Source: Clostridiaceae bacterium
Lineage (GTDB): Bacteria; Bacillota; Clostridia; Saccharofermentanales; UBA5734
Assembly: GCA_012520975.1 (NCBI GenBank)
Contig: JAAYNF010000154.1
Coordinates: forward strand, 1 to 44,798
DNA length: 44,798 bases
Reading direction: 5' to 3'
In this document: positions 15,797 to 23,829 of the stretch, one piece after another
How positions within the stretch are numbered: the stretch's first letter is position 1
Layout of the letters: every line of letters starts with the position of its first letter
Notes under the pieces: model-generated
Told to the model about the DNA's origin: nothing
The model's database searches: none
What the model saw: only the letters and a program-made list of their open reading frames with translations
Position numbers and translations under genes: made by a program

Positions 15797-17152
15797 ATGA
15801 AAAAAACCATTGATTTTACCAAGGGCAATCTCGTAAAAGGGATTGTTTTGTTTGCTTTACCAATTTTGTTCAGCGAACTGCTGCAGAATCTCTACAACAA
15901 CGTGGATGCGCTTGTGGTCGGCAATTTCGTGGGCAGTGATTCTTTGGCTGCCGTCAGTGTATCGGCTCCGATTACAAAACTGATTGTCGGCTTTTTTACG
16001 GGCTTGAGCACGGGTGTTACGGCTCATTTGTCGCAATTGTTCGGCAGTGGCAGAGATATGCATCGACAGATGAATACGGTCGCATCGTTTTCTTTGCTGC
16101 TGGGGATCCTGCTGTCTGTGGTTGGATTTATTGTCACGCCGCTGCTGCTTTCTCTGGTTTCCCCTCCGCACGCTGTCCATGCGCAGGCGCGCTTCTACCT
16201 TTTTGTTTATATGTCCGGGCTGGTGTTTACAGTGTTCTACAACAACTGCTCCGGTATTCTACGCGCCTTCGGCGATGCGAGAGGTGCGCTTATCATAGTT
16301 GCCATCACAAGCGTAATGAATATCGTGCTGGACCTTGTTTTTGTATGTGTATTGGGGCTTGGCGTAGCGGGTGTCGCGATTGCGACCGTGCTGTCTCAAG
16401 CGGTTTCGGCGGTGGCGGTATTCTTTCGTGTTCGAGCGCATGATCCACGTTTTCGCATATCCGTAAAAGGCCTTATCGGAGAGGTCGGTTTCATCCTTTC
16501 TTTGCTGAAGACGGGATTGCCGGCAGGGCTGCAGCATTCTTTGGTATCGTTTTCCAATATATTCGTTTGGCGCTACATCTCCGCCTTTGGCACCGCTGCC
16601 ATGGCGGGCATCGGTACGGCGCAACGACTGGATCATTTCGTCTCCATGCCTGCCAAGGCGTTCGGCATCACGGCCACCACGATGGTCGGGCAAAATGTCG
16701 GTGCGAGACAGGAAAAGCGGGCGCGGTGGGGCATCCGCGTCAGCCTGCTGCTTTCGGTTGCGTCGGTGCTGTGTATGGGTGTTGTGATCTACAGTTTTTC
16801 CGAATTCTTCGTGGGATTGTTTAACAACGATCCCGAGGTCATCGCGACCGGTGTTGCCATGATGCGCTTTATCATCCCGTTTTATTTTATCGTTGCGGTT
16901 CGCCATAATCTGGTTGGCATGTTGCGCGGATATCGGGATACCTTTGTGCCCATGCTGCTATCTCTTACCGGCATGGTCGGCGCGCGGCAGCTGTTTTTGT
17001 ATTTCTCCATGGCGAGGGATCATAACGTCGGGAATATCTTTGCCTGCTATCCGGTTGCGTGGACCGTGACAACGGTGTTGATTCTGGTCTATTACCTTAT
17101 AAAAAAAAACACCAGAAAAAGAGGGGAGCAAAAGCAAATGTTCGGAATATGA
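15797..17152 (+). CDS. MATE-family efflux transporter
   Basis: 451 residues from ATG 15797, 8 bases after GAGGGG. Twelve predicted hydrophobic segments in two similar halves. Signatures are the N-terminal LFALPILFSELLQNLYNNVDALVVGNFVG, of which ELLQNLYNNVD is characteristic of clostridial MATE proteins, and the later TTMVGQNVGARQ. It would export an organic compound using Na+ or H+. In this operon it could expel a toxic or excess intermediate, or it may be unrelated. A 69-base gap separates it from the previous gene with no clear promoter. Confidence 0.85.
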   Translation: MKKTIDFTKGNLVKGIVLFALPILFSELLQNLYNNVDALVVGNFVGSDSLAAVSVSAPITKLIVGFFTGLSTGVTAHLSQLFGSGRDMHRQMNTVASFSLLLGILLSVVGFIVTPLLLSLVSPPHAVHAQARFYLFVYMSGLVFTVFYNNCSGILRAFGDARGALIIVAITSVMNIVLDLVFVCVLGLGVAGVAIATVLSQAVSAVAVFFRVRAHDPRFRISVKGLIGEVGFILSLLKTGLPAGLQHSLVSFSNIFVWRYISAFGTAAMAGIGTAQRLDHFVSMPAKAFGITATTMVGQNVGARQEKRARWGIRVSLLLSVASVLCMGVVIYSFSEFFVGLFNNDPEVIATGVAMMRFIIPFYFIVAVRHNLVGMLRGYRDTFVPMLLSLTGMVGARQLFLYFSMARDHNVGNIFACYPVAWTVTTVLILVYYLIKKNTRKRGEQKQMFGI

Positions 17153-17206
17153 CGACATTGTTCCGTACCGCACGAACTTGAGATGAGATTTTGTTCGGCG
17201 GCGAGG

Positions 17207-17225
17207 CGGTTTATTGCGTAAACCG
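17207..17225. repeat. small inverted repeat upstream of kdgK-like gene
   Basis: Perfect 7-bp arms CGGTTTA/TAAACCG around TTGCG in the 110-base gap before the kinase gene. It could be an RNA hairpin or a protein-binding site. It is not a copy of the regulon palindrome and no convincing promoter accompanies it. Confidence 0.4.
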
Positions 17226-17262
17226 TGGTAAGATAAGATAAAACGATAGGGAGGAGCTACTT

Positions 17263-18342
17263 ATGAAATTGAGGAATTTGGATTCTATTCGGTACGCCAT
17301 CGCGTGTCCTACGAGCATGGGGGTGCGGATCACCCCACAGAATCGCATGGCGGTACAAAACAGCAACCTGTTTTACCTGCAATGTACAAGCGCGGAGACA
17401 AATGTTCTCAACATTGCCTCTTCTCTTGGACATGAGTGCCTGGCGCTGACAAAGTTTGTGGAGGGCAGCCCCATCGCGGCGTTTATTCAGGCGGAATTAC
17501 GCAAGCGCAACATCCGTTATGAGGGGGCGACCGTTCCGCAGGGCGGACCGTGGGGCTATCGTCATCAGTTTAACATCGCGGATTCGGGTTTCGGCTTGAG
17601 GGGGCCGCGTGTATGGAATGATCGTGCAGGCGAGGTGGGCAGAACCCTCAACATCGCGGATTTTGATGTTCCGCGCATCTTTGGCCAGGAGGGCGTTGGC
17701 ATCCTGCACATATCGGGTTTGATCGCCGCGATGAGTTCCGATGCCACAAAATGCTGCCTTGCGTTGGCGGAGGCCGCGAAGCAGTACGGCACACTGGTCA
17801 GCTTTGACCTCAACTATCGCGAGACCTTCTGGGAGGGCAGAAAAGAGGAACTTTCCGACGCGTTTAGCCGCATCGCTTCCATGGCGGATGTGCTGGTTGG
17901 CAATGAGGAAGATTTTCAGCTGTGCCTTGGCGTTCAGGGCCCCGAAACCGGTGGCAAGGGGCTACCGGACAAGATTGGAAGCTTCCAAGCGATGATCGAG
18001 CAGGTGCGGGAACGTTATCCGAACACACAAGCATTCGGTACGACCTTGCGTCAGGTGCTTAGCGCAAACGAACATCTATGGGGCGCGATTTTGCTTTCCG
18101 AAGGCAAATGGTACGTGGAAGAGCCGCGTCCTATTGAGGTGATGGATAGAATTGGCGGCGGTGACGGCTTTACGGGCGGCATATTATACGGCATCTTATC
18201 GGGATGGACGCCGGACAAGTGGCTGAAGTTCGGTTGGGCGACGGGCGTGCTCGCGGCGTCTTCCCTAAACGATTACGCAGAACCTGCGGATGAAAAGCAG
18301 GTTTGGGATATTTACAAGGGCAATGCCCGTGTGCAACGATAA
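17263..18342 (+). CDS. 2-Keto-3-deoxygluconate kinase-like PfkB sugar kinase
   Basis: 359 residues; GGGAGGAG precedes ATG. Ribokinase fold with ETNVLNIASSLGHE near the N-terminus, LRGPRVWNDRAGEVG, SFDLNYRETFW (about 185-195), VLVGNEEDFQLCLG, a TLRQVLSANEHLWGAIL segment and the catalytic IGGGDGFTGGILYG. The NEED block, TLRxxxSAxxxxW and GGGDxF patterns are those of the Firmicutes KdgK group found in uronate operons. That implies phosphorylation of 2-keto-3-deoxygluconate, or of a related sugar acid such as gluconate, which would feed the neighbouring 6-phosphogluconate dehydrogenase. It is followed by that gene after 35 bases. Confidence 0.78.
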   Translation: MKLRNLDSIRYAIACPTSMGVRITPQNRMAVQNSNLFYLQCTSAETNVLNIASSLGHECLALTKFVEGSPIAAFIQAELRKRNIRYEGATVPQGGPWGYRHQFNIADSGFGLRGPRVWNDRAGEVGRTLNIADFDVPRIFGQEGVGILHISGLIAAMSSDATKCCLALAEAAKQYGTLVSFDLNYRETFWEGRKEELSDAFSRIASMADVLVGNEEDFQLCLGVQGPETGGKGLPDKIGSFQAMIEQVRERYPNTQAFGTTLRQVLSANEHLWGAILLSEGKWYVEEPRPIEVMDRIGGGDGFTGGILYGILSGWTPDKWLKFGWATGVLAASSLNDYAEPADEKQVWDIYKGNARVQR

Positions 18343-18377
18343 GATTATTTAAAAGATGATTAAAGGGGATGGACAAC

Positions 18378-19835
18378 ATGAAACAGGCTGATATTGGTTT
18401 GATCGGGCTTGCCGTTATGGGCGAGAATCTCGCGATGAACATGGAATCTAAGGGCTTTACCGTGGCGGTGTATAATCGCACCGTAGAGAAGGTGGATAAC
18501 TTTGTCAAAGGCAGAGCGGCGGGCAAGAACATCATTGGCTGCCGTACATTAGAGGATTTACAGGCGAGTCTCTCGGTTCCCCGAAAGGTGATGCTGATGG
18601 TTAAGGCGGGCAATCCCGTGGATGAGTATATTGAAAAGTTGCTTGCCGTCTTGGAGCCCGGCGATATCATCATCGATGGCGGAAACAGCCATTTTCCTGA
18701 TACCGCAAGGCGCGCCGCGTATGTGGAAAGCAAGGGGCTGCTGTTCATCGGTACCGGCGTTTCGGGTGGCGAGGAAGGCGCGCTGAAAGGTCCCGCTATG
18801 ATGCCCGGCGGCTCAAAGGCGGCATGGGAATACGTCAAGCCCATCTTCCAGAGCATCTGCGCAAAGGTAGGGCGCCACGGTGATATTCCCTGTTGTGATT
18901 GGGTCGGAGAAGGCGGCGCGGGACACTTTGTCAAGATGGTGCACAACGGCATCGAATATGGCGATATGCAGCTGATATGCGAGGCGTATCATCTGATGCG
19001 CGATGGTTTAGGATTCTCGACAGAAGAGATGCACCAAGTCTTCGCGGATTGGAACGAGGGCGAACTGGATAGTTATCTGATTGAGATTACGCGCGATATT
19101 TTAGGCTATGTGGATGCAAACGGCGAGCGGACCGTGGAGAAGATTTTGGACACCGCGGGACAAAAGGGCACGGGAAAATGGACGGCGATTACTGCGCTTG
19201 ACGAGGGAGTTGCCTTGACGCTTATTGCCGAAGCGGTGTTCGCGCGCTTTCTGTCCTCCCAAAAAGACGCGCGCGTGGAGGCGGCAAAGAAATACCCTAA
19301 AGAGATTCCATCGTTTGAGGGCGACAAAAAAGCGTTTGTGGAGAACCTTAAAAAGGCGGTATACGCCTCCAAAATTATCAGCTACGCACAAGGCTATGCC
19401 CTGATGCGCGAAGCGGCAAAGACCAACGGTTGGAATCTCAACTACGGCGGCATCGCCATGATGTGGCGCGGCGGCTGTATCATCCGTTCACGTTTTTTGG
19501 ACAAGATTTTTGATGCATTCGAAAAGAACTCCGAACTATCCAATTTGCTGATGGACGATTACTTCGCCTCCGTGATAAACGATTGCGCGGCATCGTGGCG
19601 CGAGATTGTGTCTTACGCAGCAAAGATCGGCATTCCCATGCCCGCCATCTCCTCCGCGCTCAACTATTTTGACGGCTACACCACAGCACGTCTTCCGGCA
19701 AATCTTTTGCAGGCGCAGCGCGATTACTTTGGCGCGCATACTTATGAGCGCATCGATGCGCCGCGGGGGCAATTTTTCCACACCAACTGGACGGGCGAAG
19801 GTGGCGATACCACCTCCGCAGCTTATCTCGCATAA
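18378..19835 (+). CDS. gnd: 6-Phosphogluconate dehydrogenase, decarboxylating
   Basis: 485 residues, full length. The start at 18378 sits 8-9 bases from AGGGGAT; an ATG at 18369 is too close to it. It oxidatively decarboxylates 6-phosphogluconate to ribulose 5-phosphate. Rossmann motif GLAVMGENLAMNM at the N-terminus and VYNRT at the end of beta-2, consistent with NADP use. Also DGGNSHFPDT, the substrate-binding GTGVSGGEEGALKGPAMMPGG-type block, and the catalytic KMVHNGIEYGDMQ with its Lys/Asn. Usually a pentose-phosphate gene standing alone or with gluconate genes. Here it lies inside the uronate/inositol series, between a KdgK-like kinase and a fructuronate reductase-like SDR, which suggests the pathway ends in 6-phosphogluconate. 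Confidence 0.93.
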   Translation: MKQADIGLIGLAVMGENLAMNMESKGFTVAVYNRTVEKVDNFVKGRAAGKNIIGCRTLEDLQASLSVPRKVMLMVKAGNPVDEYIEKLLAVLEPGDIIIDGGNSHFPDTARRAAYVESKGLLFIGTGVSGGEEGALKGPAMMPGGSKAAWEYVKPIFQSICAKVGRHGDIPCCDWVGEGGAGHFVKMVHNGIEYGDMQLICEAYHLMRDGLGFSTEEMHQVFADWNEGELDSYLIEITRDILGYVDANGERTVEKILDTAGQKGTGKWTAITALDEGVALTLIAEAVFARFLSSQKDARVEAAKKYPKEIPSFEGDKKAFVENLKKAVYASKIISYAQGYALMREAAKTNGWNLNYGGIAMMWRGGCIIRSRFLDKIFDAFEKNSELSNLLMDDYFASVINDCAASWREIVSYAAKIGIPMPAISSALNYFDGYTTARLPANLLQAQRDYFGAHTYERIDAPRGQFFHTNWTGEGGDTTSAAYLA

Positions 19836-19848
19836 GGAGGAGAGCGCT

Positions 19849-20697
19849 ATGAAACTACCCATACAAACGGATTTAGGCGGCAAGGTAGCTGTGGTGACTG
19901 GCGCAGGCGGTGTGCTCTGCGGGATGTTCGCAAAAGCTCTCGCGGCAAGCGGCGCAAAAGTCGCGCTGCTGGATTTGAACCTTGATGCCGCCCGGAAAAT
20001 CGCGGATGTCATCACGGAGGAGGGTGGCACGGCAAAGGAATATCTATGCAACGTGCTTGACCGCGCGAGCATGGAAGCCTGTCATGAAGCGGTGTTTTCC
20101 GATTTTGGCGCCTGCGACATCCTGATCAACGGCGCGGGCGGCAACAATCCGCGTGCCTCTACGGATAAGGAGTACTACGAATCGGGGGATTTGGACGCAG
20201 GTATCAAGACATTCTTTGATTTGGACAAGGGCGGCGTGGAGTTTGTGTTTAATCTGAACTTTATCGGTACGCTGCTGCCCACGCAAATCTTCGCCAAAGA
20301 TATGCTGGGAAAGACGGGCTGCAATATATTGAACATCTCTTCCATGAACGCGTACACACCTCTGACAAAGATCCCCGCATATTCCGGCGCGAAGGCGGCG
20401 ATTTCCAATTTTACACAGTGGCTCGCGGTGCACTTTTCCAAGGCAGGCATCCGCGTCAACGCCATTGCGCCGGGGTTCTTCTCTACCAATCAGAACAAAG
20501 CGTTGCTTTGGAATGAGGACGGAACTCCCACCGCGCGTACCGGCAAAATCCTCGCCGCCACCCCGATGGGCAGGTTTGGCGAGGCGGAGGAGCTCATCGG
20601 CGGACTGTTGTTCTTGCTTAACAACGAGGCTGCATCGTTCATTACGGGTGTCGTGTTGCCCATCGACGGCGGATTTTCCGCATATTCGGGGGTGTAA
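19849..20697 (+). CDS. SDR oxidoreductase, probable fructuronate reductase (D-mannonate oxidoreductase)
   Basis: 282 residues from ATG 19849 with AAGGAGGAGAG upstream. Short-chain dehydrogenase: VTGAGGVLCGMF (about 16-27), LDLN at the end of beta-2, NGAGGNNP, catalytic Ser in NISSMNAYTP, YSGAK Tyr/Lys pair, and a C-terminal LPIDGGFSAYSGV. The long insert after NNP (TDKEYYE...FFDLDKGGVEFV) and the ending match the UxuB/YjmF-type SDRs of Firmicutes and Thermotoga uronate clusters. These reduce D-fructuronate to D-mannonate with NAD(P)H. This fits directly after UxaE in the proposed route. A 5-keto-gluconate reductase is a less likely alternative. Confidence 0.8.
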   Translation: MKLPIQTDLGGKVAVVTGAGGVLCGMFAKALAASGAKVALLDLNLDAARKIADVITEEGGTAKEYLCNVLDRASMEACHEAVFSDFGACDILINGAGGNNPRASTDKEYYESGDLDAGIKTFFDLDKGGVEFVFNLNFIGTLLPTQIFAKDMLGKTGCNILNISSMNAYTPLTKIPAYSGAKAAISNFTQWLAVHFSKAGIRVNAIAPGFFSTNQNKALLWNEDGTPTARTGKILAATPMGRFGEAEELIGGLLFLLNNEAASFITGVVLPIDGGFSAYSGV

Positions 20698-20700
20698 AGA

Positions 20701-21984
20701 ATGAACTTCTTCTATACCGCCAAAACAGACGAAGGCTTATCCCGACAGGAGTTGCGCGCGGCGGTGGAGCGATCCGTATCTGCGCGCGACGCAAGAAGGG
20801 TACTGATTGTTCCGCCTGATTTTACACGCTTCCACAGCAACGCAGGTCTCCTGACCAACCTCTACTATCACCTTTTGACGGAACGCGGAGCCACAGTGGA
20901 CATTATTCCTGCGCTTGGCACGCACGTCGCCATGACCGATGCGGAGATCACCGAGATGTACGGCGACATTCCCCGCGAGCGCTTTTTTGTGCACAACTGG
21001 CGCACGGACGTGGTGCGATTGGGGGAAGTGCCGTCGGATTACCTGGAGAAGATTACTGAGGGTTTGTGGACGGACGCGGTCTCCGTGGAAATCAACCGCC
21101 GCGTGATGGATGCGCATTACGATTGGATTCTCTCTATAGGGCAGGTGGTTCCGCACGAGGTCATCGGAATGTCAAACCATGCGAAAAACCTGTTTGTCGG
21201 CGTGGGCGGCAGCGATATGATTAATAAGTCCCACATGGTCGGCGCGGTATACGGCATGGAACGCATGATGGGCAGGGATCACACACCCGTGCGAAAGCTT
21301 CTGGACTACGCATTGGAACACTATCTGTCCAAGCGCCCTGTCACATTCGTTCTTACCGTCACAACGGCGCCTGACGGGAACATTCGCACACATGGTCTGT
21401 TCATCGGCGAGGGAAGAGAATGCCTTAACGAGGCCGTGCGCCTCGCGCAGCAGAAGAACATCGATTTTGTGGAAACGGGACTGAAAAAGTGTGTGGTTTA
21501 CCTGGACCCATCCGAATTCAAAAGCACATGGCTTGGCAACAAAGCTATTTACCGCACACGCATGGCAATGGCGGACGGCGGCGATCTTGTTGTGCTTGCG
21601 CCCGGCATTGAGCGTTTCGGCGAGGATACCGAGGTGGATGCATTGATACGCAAGTACGGATATCGCGGCAGGATTCATACCTTGGAGCAGTTTAACAAGG
21701 CCGAAAACACAGACCTGCGCAACAACATGGGCGCAGCGGCGCATCTCATCCACGGATCAAGCGATGACAGGTTTACCATCACCTATGCGGTGAAGAATAT
21801 CTCCAAAGAAGAAATAACAAGCGTAGGCTTTGTCGCCGCCGATTACGATACGATGGCAGTCCGCTATGACCCGAAGACCTTGCAATACGGCTACAATGCC
21901 ATGCCGGACGGCGAAGAGATCTATTTCATTCCAAACCCCGCTCTTGGGCTATGGATCGACAAGCAAAGGTTCGCAGAAGAATAA
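20701..21984 (+). CDS. LarA-superfamily nickel-pincer hydroxyacid racemase/epimerase
   Basis: 427 residues; starts 3 bases after the SDR stop. Family signs: DFTR (Asp40, Arg43), GTHVAMT (His75) and PHEVIGMSNHAKNLF. Here His152 and Lys162 are spaced exactly 10 apart, as are His174 and Lys184 of Lactobacillus plantarum LarA. That Lys binds the nickel-pincer nucleotide. NKSH (His178) follows. Loop sequences differ from lactate racemase, so it is probably another 2-hydroxyacid epimerase. The superfamily includes a D-gluconate 2-epimerase, which interconverts D-mannonate and D-gluconate; that would link the adjacent mannonate-forming SDR to the adjacent 6-phosphogluconate dehydrogenase. The cofactor genes larB/C/E are not in the window. 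Confidence 0.8.
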   Translation: MNFFYTAKTDEGLSRQELRAAVERSVSARDARRVLIVPPDFTRFHSNAGLLTNLYYHLLTERGATVDIIPALGTHVAMTDAEITEMYGDIPRERFFVHNWRTDVVRLGEVPSDYLEKITEGLWTDAVSVEINRRVMDAHYDWILSIGQVVPHEVIGMSNHAKNLFVGVGGSDMINKSHMVGAVYGMERMMGRDHTPVRKLLDYALEHYLSKRPVTFVLTVTTAPDGNIRTHGLFIGEGRECLNEAVRLAQQKNIDFVETGLKKCVVYLDPSEFKSTWLGNKAIYRTRMAMADGGDLVVLAPGIERFGEDTEVDALIRKYGYRGRIHTLEQFNKAENTDLRNNMGAAAHLIHGSSDDRFTITYAVKNISKEEITSVGFVAADYDTMAVRYDPKTLQYGYNAMPDGEEIYFIPNPALGLWIDKQRFAEE

Positions 21985-22026
21985 CCGGCAGAAAAAGCCT
22001 TGTGGATCAGCATTTCCTGTCGGTTA
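21982..22026. terminator. possible bidirectional terminator hairpin
   Basis: Imperfect inverted repeat TAACCGGCAG/CTGTCGGTTA (one G-T pair) around a 25-base loop in the 63-base gap between two converging genes. There is no strong T-run, so terminator function is only suggested. Confidence 0.35.
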
Positions 22027-22047
22027 GCGAGACGATAAGACGCCTCT

Positions 22048-23505
22048 TTATGCTTCTATCTTCATCTTGCCGCTTACGAGCAACGACAAGTGTTTGCCGA
22101 TGTGGCGCACAAGTTCTGCTTGGTAATCGTTCTCATGCGTGTGCAGGCACGCAAAAAATGCGTTCCGGAACCAGGCCTCATTCAGCAATATTCCGTACGT
22201 GATGTGCATGGTCTGCCTTGAGGCGGGTATGGAGAGATATTCAACCAAGTATTCATCGCTTTCCAAATCAATGTTGGGAATCGTGTTTGAGTCGGTGGAC
22301 ACGTGGTAATATTGTTCCGCCTTCGCTCGATTGGCAAGCGCGAAGCGATGCGCGCGGCGGTACAGACTTGGGTTGGCCCGAGCAACAACCCGCAGAGCCT
22401 CCAGCCAGCTGGTGCCCGCCGTCTTCACGTGCACATGGCAGTTGGAGATCCTGCCCACTGCAGAGAAGACGGAAAATTTGTCCGAACCGGAATGCAGCGA
22501 GAGTTTGTAACCGAAATGGTCCGCAATTTGCTGATGCGCGGCATAGTCCCGCGCAAACGCGTTCAGGTCCCCTACATATTCAATTCCCTTTTCAAACTCT
22601 CCCGAAAAGTGCGGCGCCACGCTGACAGGCGTTATACCGTGGAGATGCAACTCGTTCGCGATTACAAAATGCTCCACAGGCGTGGTAATGGACAGTGTCT
22701 CATCTACGGACAGCTCAAAATCGACGTCGTGCGTCTTGACGCTTTCAATGAAACGGAAGCAATCGACGGTGTGCGTAATCGCCTTGTAGAAGACAAGCAC
22801 GGTTCTCTTGAGTTGTTTAAAGGAAATCTCCCCGATTACCGGAAACTCTTTTCCGACATAATTGTTTTCGTAGTGCGTTTTGACCGATGCGGGCAGAGCG
22901 GCGTACAAGGTGTCGATCTCTTCATCGCAGGCATTTGCGATTGCCGCATCAATATTGTTTGAACAATCAAGTGTAATCATGGTGCAGCCGCAATCCAGCG
23001 CCATCTTGATCTCTTCCCGGGTCTTCAAATGATCACCGTCCGCTCCGTATCCGCCCGTGTATCCCACCTGGAGAACACCGAAACTCGCCGCCGCGATAAC
23101 CTCCTCAAAGGTTCTTCCTGTTAGCGTCAGTTCACGAATGGATTGCTGTGCGAGCACAGGGAATGCATCGTAGCCCGAAATCGCCTTGATATGCCCCGGC
23201 GTGGCGATTCCCAGCCTGTCGCCAAGCCCTATCGTAAATGGGTGTCCCTTATGGCTGACGGGTTTGGTAAACGGAAGCAACGCATGCAGCGCTTTCGCGT
23301 TTTGGACCGACAGCTCGCAAAACCTGACTCCGTCGCAATCTTTTCCGTGAAATGCATGGGCACCGTTTCCCGAGACCGCAAGCAACTTTTTGCTGCCGTC
23401 ATTTACCATTGCGACGGCGGTACCGCTCGCCTCAAAAAAAGAATCGGCGTATGAAAAGAGTTGCTTTTGTGCTCGAAATGCATTTTTCAGCATTGTGCTG
23501 GGCAT
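22048..23505 (-). CDS. uxaE: Tagaturonate/fructuronate epimerase
   Basis: 485 residues, as in T. maritima UxaE (TM0440). Start at 23505 chosen for GGAGGGGG 5-12 bases upstream; a longer frame to 23595 would overlap the promoter. It interconverts D-tagaturonate and D-fructuronate. Seen: FTIGLGDRLGIATPGHIKA (about 90-108), FPVLAQQSIRE, FGVLQVGYTGGYGADGDHLK (about 142-161), FELSVDET, LSLHSGSDKFSV, VHVKTAGTSWLEAL, and MHITYG near the end. All are blocks I recall from TM0440. Transcribed alone on the minus strand from its own TTGACA/TATAAT promoter. It joins the inositol half (ending at tagaturonate) to the mannonate half of the pathway. Confidence 0.85.
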   Translation of the reverse strand: MPSTMLKNAFRAQKQLFSYADSFFEASGTAVAMVNDGSKKLLAVSGNGAHAFHGKDCDGVRFCELSVQNAKALHALLPFTKPVSHKGHPFTIGLGDRLGIATPGHIKAISGYDAFPVLAQQSIRELTLTGRTFEEVIAAASFGVLQVGYTGGYGADGDHLKTREEIKMALDCGCTMITLDCSNNIDAAIANACDEEIDTLYAALPASVKTHYENNYVGKEFPVIGEISFKQLKRTVLVFYKAITHTVDCFRFIESVKTHDVDFELSVDETLSITTPVEHFVIANELHLHGITPVSVAPHFSGEFEKGIEYVGDLNAFARDYAAHQQIADHFGYKLSLHSGSDKFSVFSAVGRISNCHVHVKTAGTSWLEALRVVARANPSLYRRAHRFALANRAKAEQYYHVSTDSNTIPNIDLESDEYLVEYLSIPASRQTMHITYGILLNEAWFRNAFFACLHTHENDYQAELVRHIGKHLSLLVSGKMKIEA

Positions 23506-23577
23506 ATACACCACCCCCTCCCGATTTTGCAATGCGGACGGCGCGGTATTTCTCATGTACGCGCCGCTAATAGACGA

Positions 23578-23606
23578 ATTATAAAGCAGTGCCATGGGCT
23601 TGTCAA
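23578..23606 (-). promoter_or_regulatory. uxaE promoter
   Basis: On the minus strand: TTGACA at 23606-23601, 17-base spacer, TATAAT at 23583-23578. Consensus sigma-A promoter. Confidence 0.85.
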
Positions 23607-23620
23607 CGAAAACGTTTCCA
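23607..23620. promoter_or_regulatory. cre-like / variant LacI operator upstream of uxaE
   Basis: Minus-strand TGGAAACGTTTTCG directly upstream of the -35 box. It fits the catabolite-responsive-element consensus well and also matches the local operator GCAAACGTTTGC at 10 of 12 core positions. Its position upstream of -35 differs from the other sites, so CcpA or an activating role is possible. Confidence 0.5.
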
Positions 23621-23747
23621 AAAATAGTATAGATGACGGTTTATGTTAGAATGAATCGAATAAACATGAAAATGGGTGAAGAGGGCTGATTTGAGAGGGT
23701 TTTAAAAATTTTGTACAAGATTTTATAATTTATAGGTGAATTTTGTG

Positions 23748-23776
23748 TTGACAATCACAAAGTGACTTTGTATAAT
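23748..23776 (+). promoter_or_regulatory. promoter of the first ABC importer operon
   Basis: TTGACA at 23748-23753, 17-base spacer, TATAAT at 23771-23776; a full consensus match. The rest of the 315-base uxaE/ABC intergenic region (23506-23820) is AT-rich with no gene seen. Confidence 0.88.
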
Positions 23777-23792
23777 TTGGTTGTAAGTGAAC

Positions 23793-23804
23793 GCAAACGT
23801 TTGC
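23793..23804. promoter_or_regulatory. LacI-type operator O4
   Basis: Perfect GCAAACGTTTGC (14-base palindrome when flanking C/G are included), 16 bases after the -10 box of the ABC importer promoter. Confidence 0.85.
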
Positions 23805-23829
23805 GACACAAAGAGAAGAGGTGTGGTCA

